64,000 nucleotides of DNA, taken from contig NZ_CP054058.1 of assembly GCF_003935895.2 (NCBI RefSeq), positions 1 to 64,000 on the forward strand. Reading direction: 5' to 3'. This document shows, piece after piece, positions 25,097 to 33,752 of this stretch. Source of the DNA: Scandinavium goeteborgense. GTDB taxonomy: Bacteria; Pseudomonadota; Gammaproteobacteria; Enterobacterales; Enterobacteriaceae. The position numbers and the translations under genes are program-made. The first letter of the stretch is position 1. Each line of letters starts with the position of its first letter. The notes below the pieces were generated by a model. It was given only the letters and a program-made list of their open reading frames with translations, made no database searches and had not been told where the DNA came from.

Positions 25097-25108
25097 GTAA
25101 CCGGTTAC
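25097..25108. promoter_or_regulatory. LacI/GalR-type operator palindrome upstream of yicJI
   Basis: GTAACCGGTTAC is a perfect 12-bp palindrome centred on CG, the form recognised by LacI/GalR/GntR-type repressors. It lies 33-44 bp before the yicJ start. No LacI-family regulator gene is encoded in this window, so the regulator must act from elsewhere. Confidence 0.6.
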
Positions 25109-25353
25109 ATGGTTGTAATTCATCGTCGGTGCCGATGGAATTCCAATATCTCGTATGCGGATTATGTTTCTTGTTTTCTGTGATCGCGGTTGGGAAGATA
25201 AATGTTTAAAAATGTAACTAGCGGATTTTGTAGGGTTTTATGGGGGTTGTGGTGATTTACTGCACAGGTATGAGGAAATAATTAGATAAAGAGTGGGGTA
25301 ACTGCCTGAAAGTAGCTATACTGCGCACCGCCTCCATGTAGCAATCGAGGCGC

Positions 25354-25448
25354 GGAAGGTCGTCGTCTCCGGTGAGGCGGTTGGACTTCAAATCCAAATG
25401 GGACCGCCAGCGGCCCCGGGCAGGTTCGACTCCTGTGATCTTCCGCCA
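25354..25448 (+). tRNA. selC: tRNA-Sec (UCA)
   Basis: 95-nt selenocysteine tRNA. It has an 8-bp acceptor stem (GGAAGGTC / GATCTTCC, with G6 opposite U, where E. coli has A-U), anticodon TCA at 25388-25390, a long variable arm, T-loop GGTTCGACTCC and an encoded CCA. It decodes UGA as Sec together with SelA/SelB. selC is a common integration site for pathogenicity islands; no integrase or attachment repeat follows it here. Confidence 0.98.
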
Positions 25449-25602
25449 GTTCTCTCTCACCGTAAGCGTCAAATCTACACTTTCTTCACCTCAATACCCG
25501 AAAACCCCGCATCGTCTTTGATGACCGCTCAGTGAGTAAATACCGTTTAAGTTTTCCCCCGTCTGGGTCGCTGTTCATTGTATTAACCGATGGAGCGCCA
25601 GG

Positions 25603-26037
25603 ATGAAAAAATTACTCGTATTGCTTTTACCGTTACTGCTTGCTGGCTGCGCCACGATTGTCGGTGACAATGAGGAACAGGTGCGCATCGACAGCGTACC
25701 CGAGCATGTTCGCTTTGCTATCTCTGACAGCGAGGGCGAGATTGTCGCCAGTGGGATTACGCCGCAGACCATTACGCTGAAGAAAGCGGATGGCAGCTAT
25801 TTCGGCAAGATTAATTACACGATGACGCTCGCGGAGGATGGCTACAACACGTCTATCGTGCCGTTGAGCACCCATCTCACTCCCTGGTACCTGTTCGGAA
25901 ATATCATTTTCTTCGGCGTTCCAGGCTGGCTGATTGTCGATCCGTTCTCGGGCGCGATGTACTCGTTTAAGAACCACTATATTCAAACGCATCTGCGCCC
26001 ATGTCCGCCGGGGCCGTACCGTTATATGTGTTCATAA
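25603..26037 (+). CDS. Hypothetical outer-membrane lipoprotein
   Basis: Family not recognised. The 144-residue product has a type II signal peptide with lipobox LLAGC (Cys16). Alanine at +2 predicts outer-membrane sorting. Residues 20-85 look beta-rich and PEGA-like (VRFAISDSEGEIVASGITPQTITLKK), followed by a hydrophobic hairpin LFGNIIFFGVPGWLIVDPFSG near residues 95-120 and two C-terminal cysteines (LRPCPPGPYRYMCS). The WYLFGNxxFFGxxGxxIDPxxGAMY arrangement recalls other small enterobacterial lipoproteins with a glycine-zipper-like hairpin. It sits 154 bp after selC, where other enterobacteria carry islands or setC. Confidence 0.8.
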   Translation: MKKLLVLLLPLLLAGCATIVGDNEEQVRIDSVPEHVRFAISDSEGEIVASGITPQTITLKKADGSYFGKINYTMTLAEDGYNTSIVPLSTHLTPWYLFGNIIFFGVPGWLIVDPFSGAMYSFKNHYIQTHLRPCPPGPYRYMCS

Positions 26038-26123
26038 CCACGAATATTTCGGGGAACTGGCTGGCGTTTGGGGTGGCTCATGAATGAAGCGTGGGCCCCG
26101 CTTCGCCAGCCAGATGCTGGAGA

Positions 26124-26681
26124 CTATGGGTTATCTTTTGGCGCGGGCTCTGCTGGCGTATCCGACTCTGCGGCTTCTGGCTTTTTCACCGTGATCGTGG
26201 GCAAATCACCGTAGGTCACCTGTGTTTTTTCAAGACGGGTAATGATGTCGGCGGTGACATCTAATTTTGCGTCGCTGGAAATGACATTCTGATTATCAAC
26301 AATCAGCGGCAGCTTTTTTTCTTGCCGGTAAGCATCCACGGCTTTCACGATGGCGGCCAGGCTTGCCTGACGCGCGGCTTTTTGTTCTGCCAGCCACTGG
26401 CGATTCAGGATTTGCGCATCGGCGTCGCTCGCTTTTTTCTGTTCGTCCGCGGACAAGGCGGCATACCCTTTCTTCGCCTCGTCATTAGCCTTGATAAGCA
26501 CGGCCTGAACCTGCTTGTCATGCTCAATTTCCTGTTTGCCGATAGCTGAGTCCTTCAACACTTTGCCGATATCCACGACGCCAATCTCCGGGGTGGCGGT
26601 TTTTTTCTGATCGCATCCCGCTAATCCGCCAAGGGCGATTGTTGCGGCGAGTGCCAGTATTGCGGTTTTCTTTTGCATCAT
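26124..26681 (-). CDS. Skp/OmpH-like lipoprotein, predicted inner-membrane anchored
   Basis: No gene name recognised. The 185-residue product has lipobox GLAGC (Cys23 counting from MMQKKT). Asp at +2 (CDQ) is the Lol-avoidance signal that keeps lipoproteins in the inner membrane. The rest resembles Skp/OmpH: a short beta segment EIGVVDIGKVLKDS, a long charged Ala/Lys/Gln-rich coiled coil (about 45-120) and a returning segment LPLIVDNQNVISSDAKLDVTADIITRLEK, followed by an acidic Pro-rich tail. Skp is a soluble periplasmic trimeric chaperone, so a membrane-tethered version is unusual. It is downstream of nlpA in the same direction, 194 bp apart with a hairpin between, so probably a separate transcript. 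Confidence 0.8.
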   Translation of the reverse strand: MMQKKTAILALAATIALGGLAGCDQKKTATPEIGVVDIGKVLKDSAIGKQEIEHDKQVQAVLIKANDEAKKGYAALSADEQKKASDADAQILNRQWLAEQKAARQASLAAIVKAVDAYRQEKKLPLIVDNQNVISSDAKLDVTADIITRLEKTQVTYGDLPTITVKKPEAAESDTPAEPAPKDNP

Positions 26682-26833
26682 CAGATCCTTTTATTGCCTT
26701 CCGCTCTGGCGGGGGGCGATGTTCGTTAGATATTTGCGTTCACGTCGCCAGTAGACAGCATGCGAGCTCCATTGGTTTCCTGGTCATTTTCTTATTTCTT
26801 CCTTCGGCGGATATTTGGCGAATAAAATAAATA

Positions 26834-26854
26834 GGGCCAGCATCCCGCTGGCCC
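26834..26854 (-). terminator. Hairpin terminator after nlpA
   Basis: Perfect 8-bp stem GGGCCAGC / GCTGGCCC with a 5-nt loop, 22 bp beyond the nlpA stop and followed on the minus strand by an AT-rich TATTTATTTTATT stretch. Confidence 0.65.
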
Positions 26855-26875
26855 ATTTCGCTACAGGTGACTCAC

Positions 26876-27688
26876 TCAATCCCAGCCGGGTACGGCCCCG
26901 CCGTTAAAGATTTTCTCGGCCGCTTTTGCCACTTCAGGTGACTGATACGACTGCATAAATTCCTTCACGTTTTCCGCGTCTTTATTGTCTTCGCGGGTGA
27001 CGATGATGTTCACATACGGCGAGTTTTTATCTTCGATAAACACGCCGTCATGCACGGGTGACAGGCCGGTCTGTTGCAGATAAGTGGTGCTGATGATCGC
27101 CACGTCGACCTTCGGGTCGTCGAGCACGCGCGGCAGCTGCGCGCCTTCCAGTTCCATAATATTGAGCTTGTGCGGGTTGTCGCTGATATCCAGCGCGGTC
27201 GGCAGCAGGCCTTTACCCGGTTTCAGGGTAATCAGCTTCTCTTTTTGCATCAGCAACAGCGCGCGCCCGAGGTTGGTCGGATCGTTTGGAATGGCGACGG
27301 TAGCGCCGTCTTTCAGTTCGGAAACAGATTTAATCTTGCGGGAATAGCCGGCCATCGGGAAAACGAAGGTGTTGCCGACGGCCACTAAGTGGAAGTTGTG
27401 CGCTTTGTTGTCCTGTTCCAGGAACGGACGATGCTGGAACACATTGGCGTCCAGCTCCCCGGCGTTGGTGGCGTCGTTTGGCAGCAGCGAGCCGCTAAAC
27501 CCAACCAGCTCCACGTCGAGGCCGTATTTTTCTTTGGCGACTTTCTTCGCCACTTCGGCCACGTCTTGTTCCGCGCCGTTAATCACGCCGACTTTTATGT
27601 GTTTGCTGGTATCGCTTTTTTGGTCACAGCCCGCCAGAAGTAAGCCGGTCAGCAGCAGGGCGCCGAGATGTGGAAGAGTCAGTTTCAC
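26876..27688 (-). CDS. nlpA: Inner-membrane lipoprotein-28 NlpA (MetQ-like)
   Basis: Lipoprotein related to the methionine-binding protein MetQ. The 270-residue product has lipobox LLAGC (Cys21) with Asp at +2, the known inner-membrane retention signal of NlpA. The NlpA/MetQ domain runs from about residue 30 (IKVGVINGAEQDVAEVAKKVAKEKYG) to the end, including VFQHRPFLEQDNK and PNDPTNLGRALLLMQ. In E. coli it contributes to methionine uptake and vesicle formation. Confidence 0.95.
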   Translation of the reverse strand: MKLTLPHLGALLLTGLLLAGCDQKSDTSKHIKVGVINGAEQDVAEVAKKVAKEKYGLDVELVGFSGSLLPNDATNAGELDANVFQHRPFLEQDNKAHNFHLVAVGNTFVFPMAGYSRKIKSVSELKDGATVAIPNDPTNLGRALLLMQKEKLITLKPGKGLLPTALDISDNPHKLNIMELEGAQLPRVLDDPKVDVAIISTTYLQQTGLSPVHDGVFIEDKNSPYVNIIVTREDNKDAENVKEFMQSYQSPEVAKAAEKIFNGGAVPGWD

Positions 27689-27832
27689 GCCAGAGTTCCT
27701 TTTTAAACAGTCGTTAAAACAAGGTGTTCCCGAATAAAAATGACTATAACGAGTTTGGCGGAGCGAGGATAAAAACGAAAAGGAATGAGCAAGACGAAAA
27801 GATGATAACGCGGGTCTATAGAGCCAGGTTTT

Positions 27833-27903
27833 GTAGGCCCGGCAAGCAACGCGCCGCCGGGCTGCGGGGGGATGCCCGGTGGCGCTACGCTGACCGGGCC
27901 TAC
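27833..27903. repeat. BIME: inverted pair of REP sequences
   Basis: GTAGGCCCGGC...GCCGGGC (27833-27862) and GCCCGGTGGCGCTACGCTGACCGGGCCTAC (27874-27903) face each other across an 11-bp G-rich spacer. This is the standard head-to-head REP arrangement; such elements bind gyrase or Pol I and stabilise 3' ends. It lies between nlpA and the serine hydrolase gene, 3 bp from the latter's stop. Confidence 0.85.
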
Positions 27904-27906
27904 GGG

Positions 27907-29217
27907 TTAGTTCAGCGTATTCGCAATCGCGTTATACATCAGCGATGCTTCCAGCGGCTGAGCGCTGAACGACGGCTCGGCCTTCGGCCACGCGGACCAC
28001 TGCACGATCACCAGTTTTTGCTGCGGATTGACCACGATAACCTGGCCAAAAATGCCCAGCGCCCACATCGTATCCTGGCTCGACAGGCCCTCTTTCGGGC
28101 TGACGTCTTTGGCATTTGCCGGCACGCTGTTGTTCCACCACTGGTAGCCGTACATGCCGTCCGGATGCGCCGCCGATACCGATTTCTCCGCGGTATTCCA
28201 GGTTCGGGCATCTTTCACCCAGTTGTCTGGCAGGGTTTTCGTGCCGTCCGGCAGCACGCCGTTGTTAATGATAAACAGGCCGAATTTACCCCAGTCTTCC
28301 AGCGTGGCGTTGAAACCGTGCGCGCCCACGTCGTGTTTGCCCGGCTGATAGCTGTGCCACACGCCGTCATGCACCATGCCGTACGGCTGCCAGATTTTTT
28401 CCTGTAAGTTCTGCGCCAGGGATTTACCGGTCGCTTTCTCAAGCGTATCGCCGAGCAGCCACGCGCCGCCGGACGAGTACGACCAGGCCGCGCCCGGCTT
28501 AGCGTAAGTGGTACGTTTCGGGTCTTTCACCAGCGCATTCACACAGGCGTAGGTGTCTTTGTTGGCTTCACACTGCGTCAGCTTCGCAAAGTCAGACTGC
28601 GGGTTAGTGTAGTCCTCATTCCACGTCACGCCGGAAGTGTGCTGCATCAGCTGGCGCACCGTGACGTGCTCCCAGGCAGTGCCTTTGACATCGGGGTTGT
28701 ACTTGACGATTTCATCATCCAGCGAGGCGATTTTGCCCTCTTTAACCGCGATCCCGACCAGCGTCGACACCACGGATTTTCCGACCGAGCGTGAGGTCCA
28801 CAGCGTGGTTGGTGTGTTGCCGTGGCTGTAATACTGGTAGGCGATTTTGCCGTCTTTGATGACCATCATCCCGGTCACGTCATTGCGCTTGATGTAATCC
28901 TGTAAACCATAGCGCTGCCCCTGATATTGGTAGGTCGCATCGCTCAGGGAACGCGTCATCACCGGAATCGGCTGCGGGTCTCCTGCTTTGAAAACATCCC
29001 CGGCGTAGGAGCGATAGTCGTTACGAAAGCCGATTACGCGCTGCTGCTGGTTCCAGGTCAGCATGTCTTTCACGTCAGGCAGTTTGGCATCAACCGGAGC
29101 CGGACAGGTGGTCAGCTGCGGCACGCCGCAGTCGTTCGCGGCCTGAGCCGCACTGGCCTGCAGCGAAGCGCCGAGGCAAAGTGCGAGGAGACAGAGAGAA
29201 GTGTTCATCTTGCGCAT
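27907..29217 (-). CDS. Secreted beta-lactamase-fold serine hydrolase
   Basis: Serine hydrolase of the class C beta-lactamase/DD-peptidase/esterase superfamily; substrate unknown. The 436-residue product has a Sec signal peptide (MRKMNTSLCLLALCLG, cleavage after AQA near residue 26). The catalytic SxxK is SVGK at Ser144-Lys147. A YSS motif (AAWSYSSGGAWLLG) takes the Tyr-x-Asn position, and the architecture resembles 6-aminohexanoate-dimer hydrolases. ATG 29217 is chosen because AAAGG lies 8 nt upstream; an ATG 15 bp earlier has almost no spacing. It is part of a cassette between nlpA and yicL absent from E. coli K-12. Not evidence of beta-lactam resistance. Confidence 0.85.
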   Translation of the reverse strand: MRKMNTSLCLLALCLGASLQASAAQAANDCGVPQLTTCPAPVDAKLPDVKDMLTWNQQQRVIGFRNDYRSYAGDVFKAGDPQPIPVMTRSLSDATYQYQGQRYGLQDYIKRNDVTGMMVIKDGKIAYQYYSHGNTPTTLWTSRSVGKSVVSTLVGIAVKEGKIASLDDEIVKYNPDVKGTAWEHVTVRQLMQHTSGVTWNEDYTNPQSDFAKLTQCEANKDTYACVNALVKDPKRTTYAKPGAAWSYSSGGAWLLGDTLEKATGKSLAQNLQEKIWQPYGMVHDGVWHSYQPGKHDVGAHGFNATLEDWGKFGLFIINNGVLPDGTKTLPDNWVKDARTWNTAEKSVSAAHPDGMYGYQWWNNSVPANAKDVSPKEGLSSQDTMWALGIFGQVIVVNPQQKLVIVQWSAWPKAEPSFSAQPLEASLMYNAIANTLN

Positions 29218-29333
29218 AATCGTACCTTTCATCCTTTAGAATTATGAGATGTCAGGTACTACTTTAGGCGAGAGTTGTCGGCGCGCGCAGTCAGTGTGCG
29301 GGGGAAAAACCCCCGCTATGACCGAAGGCGAGG

Positions 29334-29807
29334 TTACAGGCCCAATGCGCTAAGGCCCGGATGATCATCCGGACGTTGGCCCTGAGGCCAGTGAAACAGG
29401 CGGTCTTCTTCGGCAATCGGCAGGTCGTTGATGCAGGCGAAACGCTTGTTCATCAGGCCGTTGTCGTCGAATTCCCAGTTTTCATTACCGTAGGATCGGA
29501 ACCATTTGCCGTTCTCGTCGTGCCATTCGTAGGCGAAACGCACGGCGATGCGATTGTCGGTATAGGCCCAAAGCTCTTTGATCAGCCGATATTCCTGCTC
29601 TTTGCGCCACTTGTTGTCGAGGAAGGTGACGATGGCATCGCGCCCGTCGATAAACTCGCTGCGGTTACGCCAGCTGCTATCAGGGGTGTAGGCCAGCGCG
29701 ACTTTATCCGGGTTGCGGCTGTTCCAGCCATCTTCGGCAGACCGCACCTTGTGGATGGCGCTTTCCAGGGTAAACGGGGGTAGCGGGGGGCGTGGTTCAC
29801 TCATCAT
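29334..29807 (-). CDS. DUF1348 / NTF2-like (SnoaL-type) protein
   Basis: Small cytosolic protein of the nuclear-transport-factor-2-like fold; activity unknown. The 157-residue product carries the DUF1348 pattern [34 protein letters not shown] and later [40 protein letters not shown]. Aromatic and charged residues line the expected cone-shaped pocket. It has no signal peptide. A second ATG at codon 2 is equally possible. Upstream it is separated from the MFS gene by 88 bp in the same orientation. Confidence 0.85.
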   Translation of the reverse strand: MMSEPRPPLPPFTLESAIHKVRSAEDGWNSRNPDKVALAYTPDSSWRNRSEFIDGRDAIVTFLDNKWRKEQEYRLIKELWAYTDNRIAVRFAYEWHDENGKWFRSYGNENWEFDDNGLMNKRFACINDLPIAEEDRLFHWPQGQRPDDHPGLSALGL

Positions 29808-29895
29808 TCACTCCTGCGGGATCGTGTTCTCCATATCCTGGCACATATTCGCCTGAACGAAACCGGGAAGTTTGACCTTCCCGGTGAACATCGAC

Positions 29896-31410
29896 TCAAT
29901 GGTGAGATTTTTTCAGCGGCGATTCTTTCAGGAACCACGACAGCGCAAACGCCAGCACCATAATGCACGCTGCCATCATGAAGGCCGCGTGAATGGCGGC
30001 CCCGAAGGCATCGAGATAATCGGTGCGGATAGCCACCGGCAGGTGATGAATGGCCACCGGGTTCATTCCACGAGGGATTTCCGCCCCCTCCGGCAGCAAG
30101 CGAGTCAGATTCGATTGCAGCACATGGGTAAAGATCGCGCCAAACAGCGCCACGCCAATGGAACCGCCAATCGAACGGAACAGCGTCACGCCGGACGTCG
30201 CCACGCCGTACAGATTCGGCGCTACGGAGTTCTGCACCGCCAGCACCAGCACCTGCATGACCAGGCCGAGGCCCATGCCCAGCACGCCGGTAAACAGATA
30301 CAGATGCCAGGTTGGCGAATCGATGGTGATCCGCGTCAGCAGCAGCATCCCGATGAAACCAAGCAGTGTCCCGGCGATGGGGAACAGGCGGTATTTACCG
30401 GTGCGGCTGATTAAGCGTCCGCTGATAATCGAGGTTAACAGCAGGCCGCCCATCAGCGGGATCAGCTGTAGCCCGGCCTCGGTTGGGGTCGCACTTTTCA
30501 CCACCTGCAAATAGAGCGGCAGGAAGGTTACCGAGCCAAACAGTGACATCCCGATGATAAAGCCAATCAGGCTGCACAACAGGAAGCTGCGGTCGCGGAA
30601 CAGCGACAGCGGAATAATCGGCTCGAACGCTAAACGCTCCTCATAGATAAACCCGGCAATGCCCACCAGGCCAAACGCCAGAATGCACCACAACTGCGGG
30701 TCACTCCATTCGCGCACGGTGCCGCCTTCGGTAGTGAACAGCGTGATGCACAGCAGCGCCATGCTGAGATACAGCGCGCCGAGCCAGTCAATCTGATGCT
30801 CGCTGCGCTTGTTGGTGCTGTGGAATACCGTGCCGATCACCAGCAGGGCGAACAGCCCCAGCGGCAGGTTGATGTAGAAAATCCAGCGCCACGAGGTGTG
30901 CTGCACGATGAAGCCGCCGATCAGCGGACCGATCACCGTCGCGAGACCAAAGACCCCGCCGAACAGGCCCTGATAGCGTCCACGGTCGGCAGGCGGGATA
31001 ACGTCCGCCACTGCCGCCATGCTGATCACCATCAAGCCGCCGCCGCCCAGACCTTGCAGGGCACGCATCAGCACCAGCTGCGTCATGTTCTGCGCCAGGC
31101 CGCACAGCGCGGAGCCGACGAGGAACAGCACGATGGCGATTTGCAGCACCCGTTTGCGGCCAAACAGGTCGCCAAATTTGCCGTACAGTGGCACCACGAT
31201 AGTGGATGTCAGAATGTAGGCGGTGACCACCCACGACAGCTTATCAAGGCCGCCGAGTTCGCCCACGATGGTGGGTAACGCCGTCGAGACGATGGTCTGA
31301 TCCAGTGCTGACAGCAGCATTACCAGCAACAGCGCGCTGAACAAAAGGCGGATGGACTTCACGCCGGTGGCCGGAACGTGCTGCGATTGAGTCGTCGTTT
31401 GAGACTCCAT
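29896..31410 (-). CDS. DHA2-family multidrug MFS transporter (EmrB/QacA type)
   Basis: Inner-membrane proton antiporter, predicted drug exporter. The product is about 504 residues with 14 predicted helices. Motif A GKFGDLFGRKRVLQIAIVLF follows helix 2; motif D1 LLSALDQTIVSTALPTI lies in helix 1, with its Asp typical of cation-extruding DHA2 members; motif C GLATVIGPLIGGFI lies in helix 5. Start ATG 31410 (MESQTTTQ) is preferred over an in-frame GTG four codons upstream lacking an SD. It is divergent from a TetR gene with an AT-rich palindromic operator between, the classic efflux-pump/repressor pair. Confidence 0.9.
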   Translation of the reverse strand: MESQTTTQSQHVPATGVKSIRLLFSALLLVMLLSALDQTIVSTALPTIVGELGGLDKLSWVVTAYILTSTIVVPLYGKFGDLFGRKRVLQIAIVLFLVGSALCGLAQNMTQLVLMRALQGLGGGGLMVISMAAVADVIPPADRGRYQGLFGGVFGLATVIGPLIGGFIVQHTSWRWIFYINLPLGLFALLVIGTVFHSTNKRSEHQIDWLGALYLSMALLCITLFTTEGGTVREWSDPQLWCILAFGLVGIAGFIYEERLAFEPIIPLSLFRDRSFLLCSLIGFIIGMSLFGSVTFLPLYLQVVKSATPTEAGLQLIPLMGGLLLTSIISGRLISRTGKYRLFPIAGTLLGFIGMLLLTRITIDSPTWHLYLFTGVLGMGLGLVMQVLVLAVQNSVAPNLYGVATSGVTLFRSIGGSIGVALFGAIFTHVLQSNLTRLLPEGAEIPRGMNPVAIHHLPVAIRTDYLDAFGAAIHAAFMMAACIMVLAFALSWFLKESPLKKSHH

Positions 31411-31427
31411 AAACAAGCTCACTTGAA

Positions 31428-31449
31428 ATTAATTAAATACCTAATTAAT
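31428..31449. promoter_or_regulatory. Putative TetR operator between the MFS and TetR genes
   Basis: ATTAATTA (31428-31435), 6-bp spacer, TAATTAAT (31442-31449): an exact 8-bp inverted repeat made only of A/T, midway between the divergent start codons (31410 and 31491). Position and symmetry fit binding by a TetR dimer controlling both genes. Confidence 0.65.
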
Positions 31450-31490
31450 ATTTATGTAAGTTATGGTTTAGGTCAAGGGATAGCCCGCAA

Positions 31491-32147
31491 ATGAAAGCAC
31501 AGAATGGCAAAGATAATTCCGAGAAACCGCGCCGCCCGGGGCGTCCGCGTGGAAAGCAGGCCGGAACCGACAATCGCGAGCAACTGATGGATATCGCGCT
31601 GACGCTGTTTGCCCAGCAGGGGATCGCCCGGGTGTCGCTCAACGCCATCGCCAAAGAAGGCGGCGTGACCCCGGCGATGCTGCATTACTATTTCACTTCC
31701 CGCGAGGCGCTTATCGATCAGATCCTCGAAGAGCGTTTTATGCCGCTGCGCAACCGCATCAGCAGCGCGTTCGTGGAACATTCTGACGACCCGGTTATGG
31801 CCTTAACCATCATGGTGCGGGTGCTGGCGGAACTGGCGGAGCAACACGCGTGGTTTGCGCCGTTGTGGATGCAGGAGATGATTGGCGAAATGCCGATCCT
31901 GCGTCAGCACATGCAGGCGCGTTTCGGCGAAGATAAACACCAAAAGCTACTGAGCACCGTGGCTCAATGGCAGGAAACGGGCAAGCTCAACCGGGAGCTC
32001 GCCCCGGAGCTGCTGATAACGACGCTGATAAGCCTGGTGCTGGTGCCGTTTTCCCGTCTGCGAACCGACGAACGAATGAAAAGCGTTTCCCCCGACGTTA
32101 TCGTGCGTCATGCGCTGGCGATAATGGGCCAGGGGATTGGCGGTTAA
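31491..32147 (+). CDS. TetR-family transcriptional repressor with AT-hook-like arm
   Basis: 218-residue regulator. The helix-turn-helix spans about residues 28-75 ([45 protein letters not shown]). The C-terminal helical domain (80-210) is the ligand/dimer region. The N-terminal extension [11 protein letters not shown] (residues 12-22) resembles an AT-hook that contacts AT-rich minor grooves. Divergent from the MFS exporter, so presumably its local repressor, released by an exported compound. Its stop overlaps the convergent GNAT gene by 3 nt. Confidence 0.88.
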   Translation: MKAQNGKDNSEKPRRPGRPRGKQAGTDNREQLMDIALTLFAQQGIARVSLNAIAKEGGVTPAMLHYYFTSREALIDQILEERFMPLRNRISSAFVEHSDDPVMALTIMVRVLAELAEQHAWFAPLWMQEMIGEMPILRQHMQARFGEDKHQKLLSTVAQWQETGKLNRELAPELLITTLISLVLVPFSRLRTDERMKSVSPDVIVRHALAIMGQGIGG

Positions 32148-32560
32148 AGGGCTTTGGTCAGGTAGTGGCGCTGCATTCCCTGATGAGGAAAGTCCTTGAT
32201 ACTGCTGTGCAATGTAAAGCCGCATTTCTGATAAAACGGCAGCGCCTGGAAACTGGCGGTATCCACCAACATATGGCTGCAGCCCCATTCGCGGATGCGG
32301 CTTTCGGCGCCACGAATCAGTTCACTGCCAAGCCCTTTGCCGCGTGCGGCGTCGCTAACCCATAAAAAGTCGATGCACAGCCAGTCACCTTTGCGTTTGC
32401 CAATCAGCCCGCCGAGCATGTTTCCGCTCTCATCCCGGGAGTAAACGCCTAGCTCGTACCAGTCTTTGGTATCAATAAACTGGCTGTTAAAAGCGCGTAA
32501 TCCGGTGAGTAATGCTTCCTGGTCTTGCTGAGTAACGTTCTCGGTGATCTCAATTTGCAT
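32144..32560 (-). CDS. GNAT-family N-acetyltransferase
   Basis: Predicted acetyl-CoA-dependent acyltransferase, substrate unknown. The product has about 138 residues from ATG 32560 (MQIEITENV), chosen because GGAG lies 7 nt upstream; an earlier ATG lacks spacing. The acetyl-CoA-binding motif A is [21 protein letters not shown] (R-G-K-G-L-G), followed by motif [15 protein letters not shown]. It overlaps the convergent TetR gene by a few bases. Confidence 0.87.
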   Translation of the reverse strand: MQIEITENVTQQDQEALLTGLRAFNSQFIDTKDWYELGVYSRDESGNMLGGLIGKRKGDWLCIDFLWVSDAARGKGLGSELIRGAESRIREWGCSHMLVDTASFQALPFYQKCGFTLHSSIKDFPHQGMQRHYLTKAL

Positions 32561-32704
32561 GGCCTGTCTCCGCATTTATCCCATAAACCCGCCTCATTAT
32601 TGGGTCTGGCAAATAACTTCTCAATCACTAATAACAGGGGCAGCGTCGGCCTGCTTTTTGTCCTGTGCTATCATCCCGGGCAATGAAATCAGGTTGTTGA
32701 GGAA

Positions 32705-33610
32705 ATGATGGGCTCGACCAGGAAAGGGATGCTGAACGTACTGATAGCCGCCGTGCTGTGGGGAAGTTCCGGCGTGTGCGCGCAGTACATCATGGAGCAG
32801 AGCCAGATGTCGTCGCAGTTTTTAACCATGGTGCGCCTGCTATTTGCAGGATTCATTCTGCTGATGCTGGCCTTCGTGCATGGCGATAACATTTTCCGCA
32901 TTCTGAAGAACCGCAAAGACGGGCTGAGTCTGCTGCTGTTTTCGCTGGTGGGCGCGCTGACGGTCCAGCTCACCTTCCTGATGACTATCGAAAAATCCAA
33001 TGCCGCCACGGCAACCGTGCTTCAGTTCTTGTCGCCGACCATCATCGTGGCGTGGTTTGCCATTGTGCGCAAATCGCGGCCCGGCGCGTTGGTGTTTGCC
33101 GCTATTCTGACCTCGCTGTTTGGCACCTTTTTGCTGGTCACTCACGGCAATCCAACGTCGCTCTCGGTCTCGCCTGCGGCGGTGTTCTGGGGAATTGCCT
33201 CGGCCTTTGCCGCCGCGTTCTATACCACCTATCCTTCGACGCTGATTGCGCGCTATGGCACACTGCCGATCGTTGGCTGGAGCATGCTGTTGGGCGGTGC
33301 ATTTTTGCTGCCGTTCTACGCCGGGGAAGGGCTCCATTTCGTGATCAGCGGTAATCTGCTGCTGGCGTTTTTCTATCTGGTGGTGATCGGCACCTCGCTG
33401 ACGTTCAGCCTCTACCTGAAGGGCGCGCAGATGATTGGTGGCCCGAAGGCCAGCGTGCTGAGCTGCGCCGAACCGCTGAGTAGTGCGCTGTTGTCGGTGC
33501 TGCTGCTGGGCGTCAGCTTTGCGTTGCCGGACTGGATTGGTACGCTGCTGATCCTCTCGTCGGTGGTGCTGATTTCGCTCGATTCACGCCGTCACGCACG
33601 GCTGGAATAA
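32705..33610 (+). CDS. yicL: EamA-family inner-membrane transporter YicL
   Basis: Predicted amino-acid/amine or metabolite exporter with ten membrane helices in two EamA repeats. The 301-residue product corresponds to E. coli YicL throughout ([73 protein letters not shown]). An ATG at 32705 or 32708 can serve as start, with GAGG just upstream. It is the first recognisable E. coli-type gene after the accessory cassette. Confidence 0.93.
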   Translation: MMGSTRKGMLNVLIAAVLWGSSGVCAQYIMEQSQMSSQFLTMVRLLFAGFILLMLAFVHGDNIFRILKNRKDGLSLLLFSLVGALTVQLTFLMTIEKSNAATATVLQFLSPTIIVAWFAIVRKSRPGALVFAAILTSLFGTFLLVTHGNPTSLSVSPAAVFWGIASAFAAAFYTTYPSTLIARYGTLPIVGWSMLLGGAFLLPFYAGEGLHFVISGNLLLAFFYLVVIGTSLTFSLYLKGAQMIGGPKASVLSCAEPLSSALLSVLLLGVSFALPDWIGTLLILSSVVLISLDSRRHARLE

Positions 33611-33752
33611 CGCAGAGCTGTCAATCATGCTTTTGCGCGATAAAATCCATAATTGACTGATTTAATAATATTTTCCGGTCGACGAGTTTGCGCTATCAGC
33701 GGCCTGAACATATAGTTAAAGGTAATGAATTTTGCAACAGAAGGGATCTACG

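Noticed and set aside
25449-26700. Possible genomic island downstream of selC
   Set aside because: Only two small lipoprotein genes before nlpA, no integrase, no direct repeat of the tRNA end and no transposase remnants.
27907-29217. Serine hydrolase as an AmpC-type resistance gene
   Set aside because: It has the SxxK motif but YSS instead of YxN and an overall layout closer to 6-aminohexanoate-dimer-type hydrolases; no AmpR neighbour.
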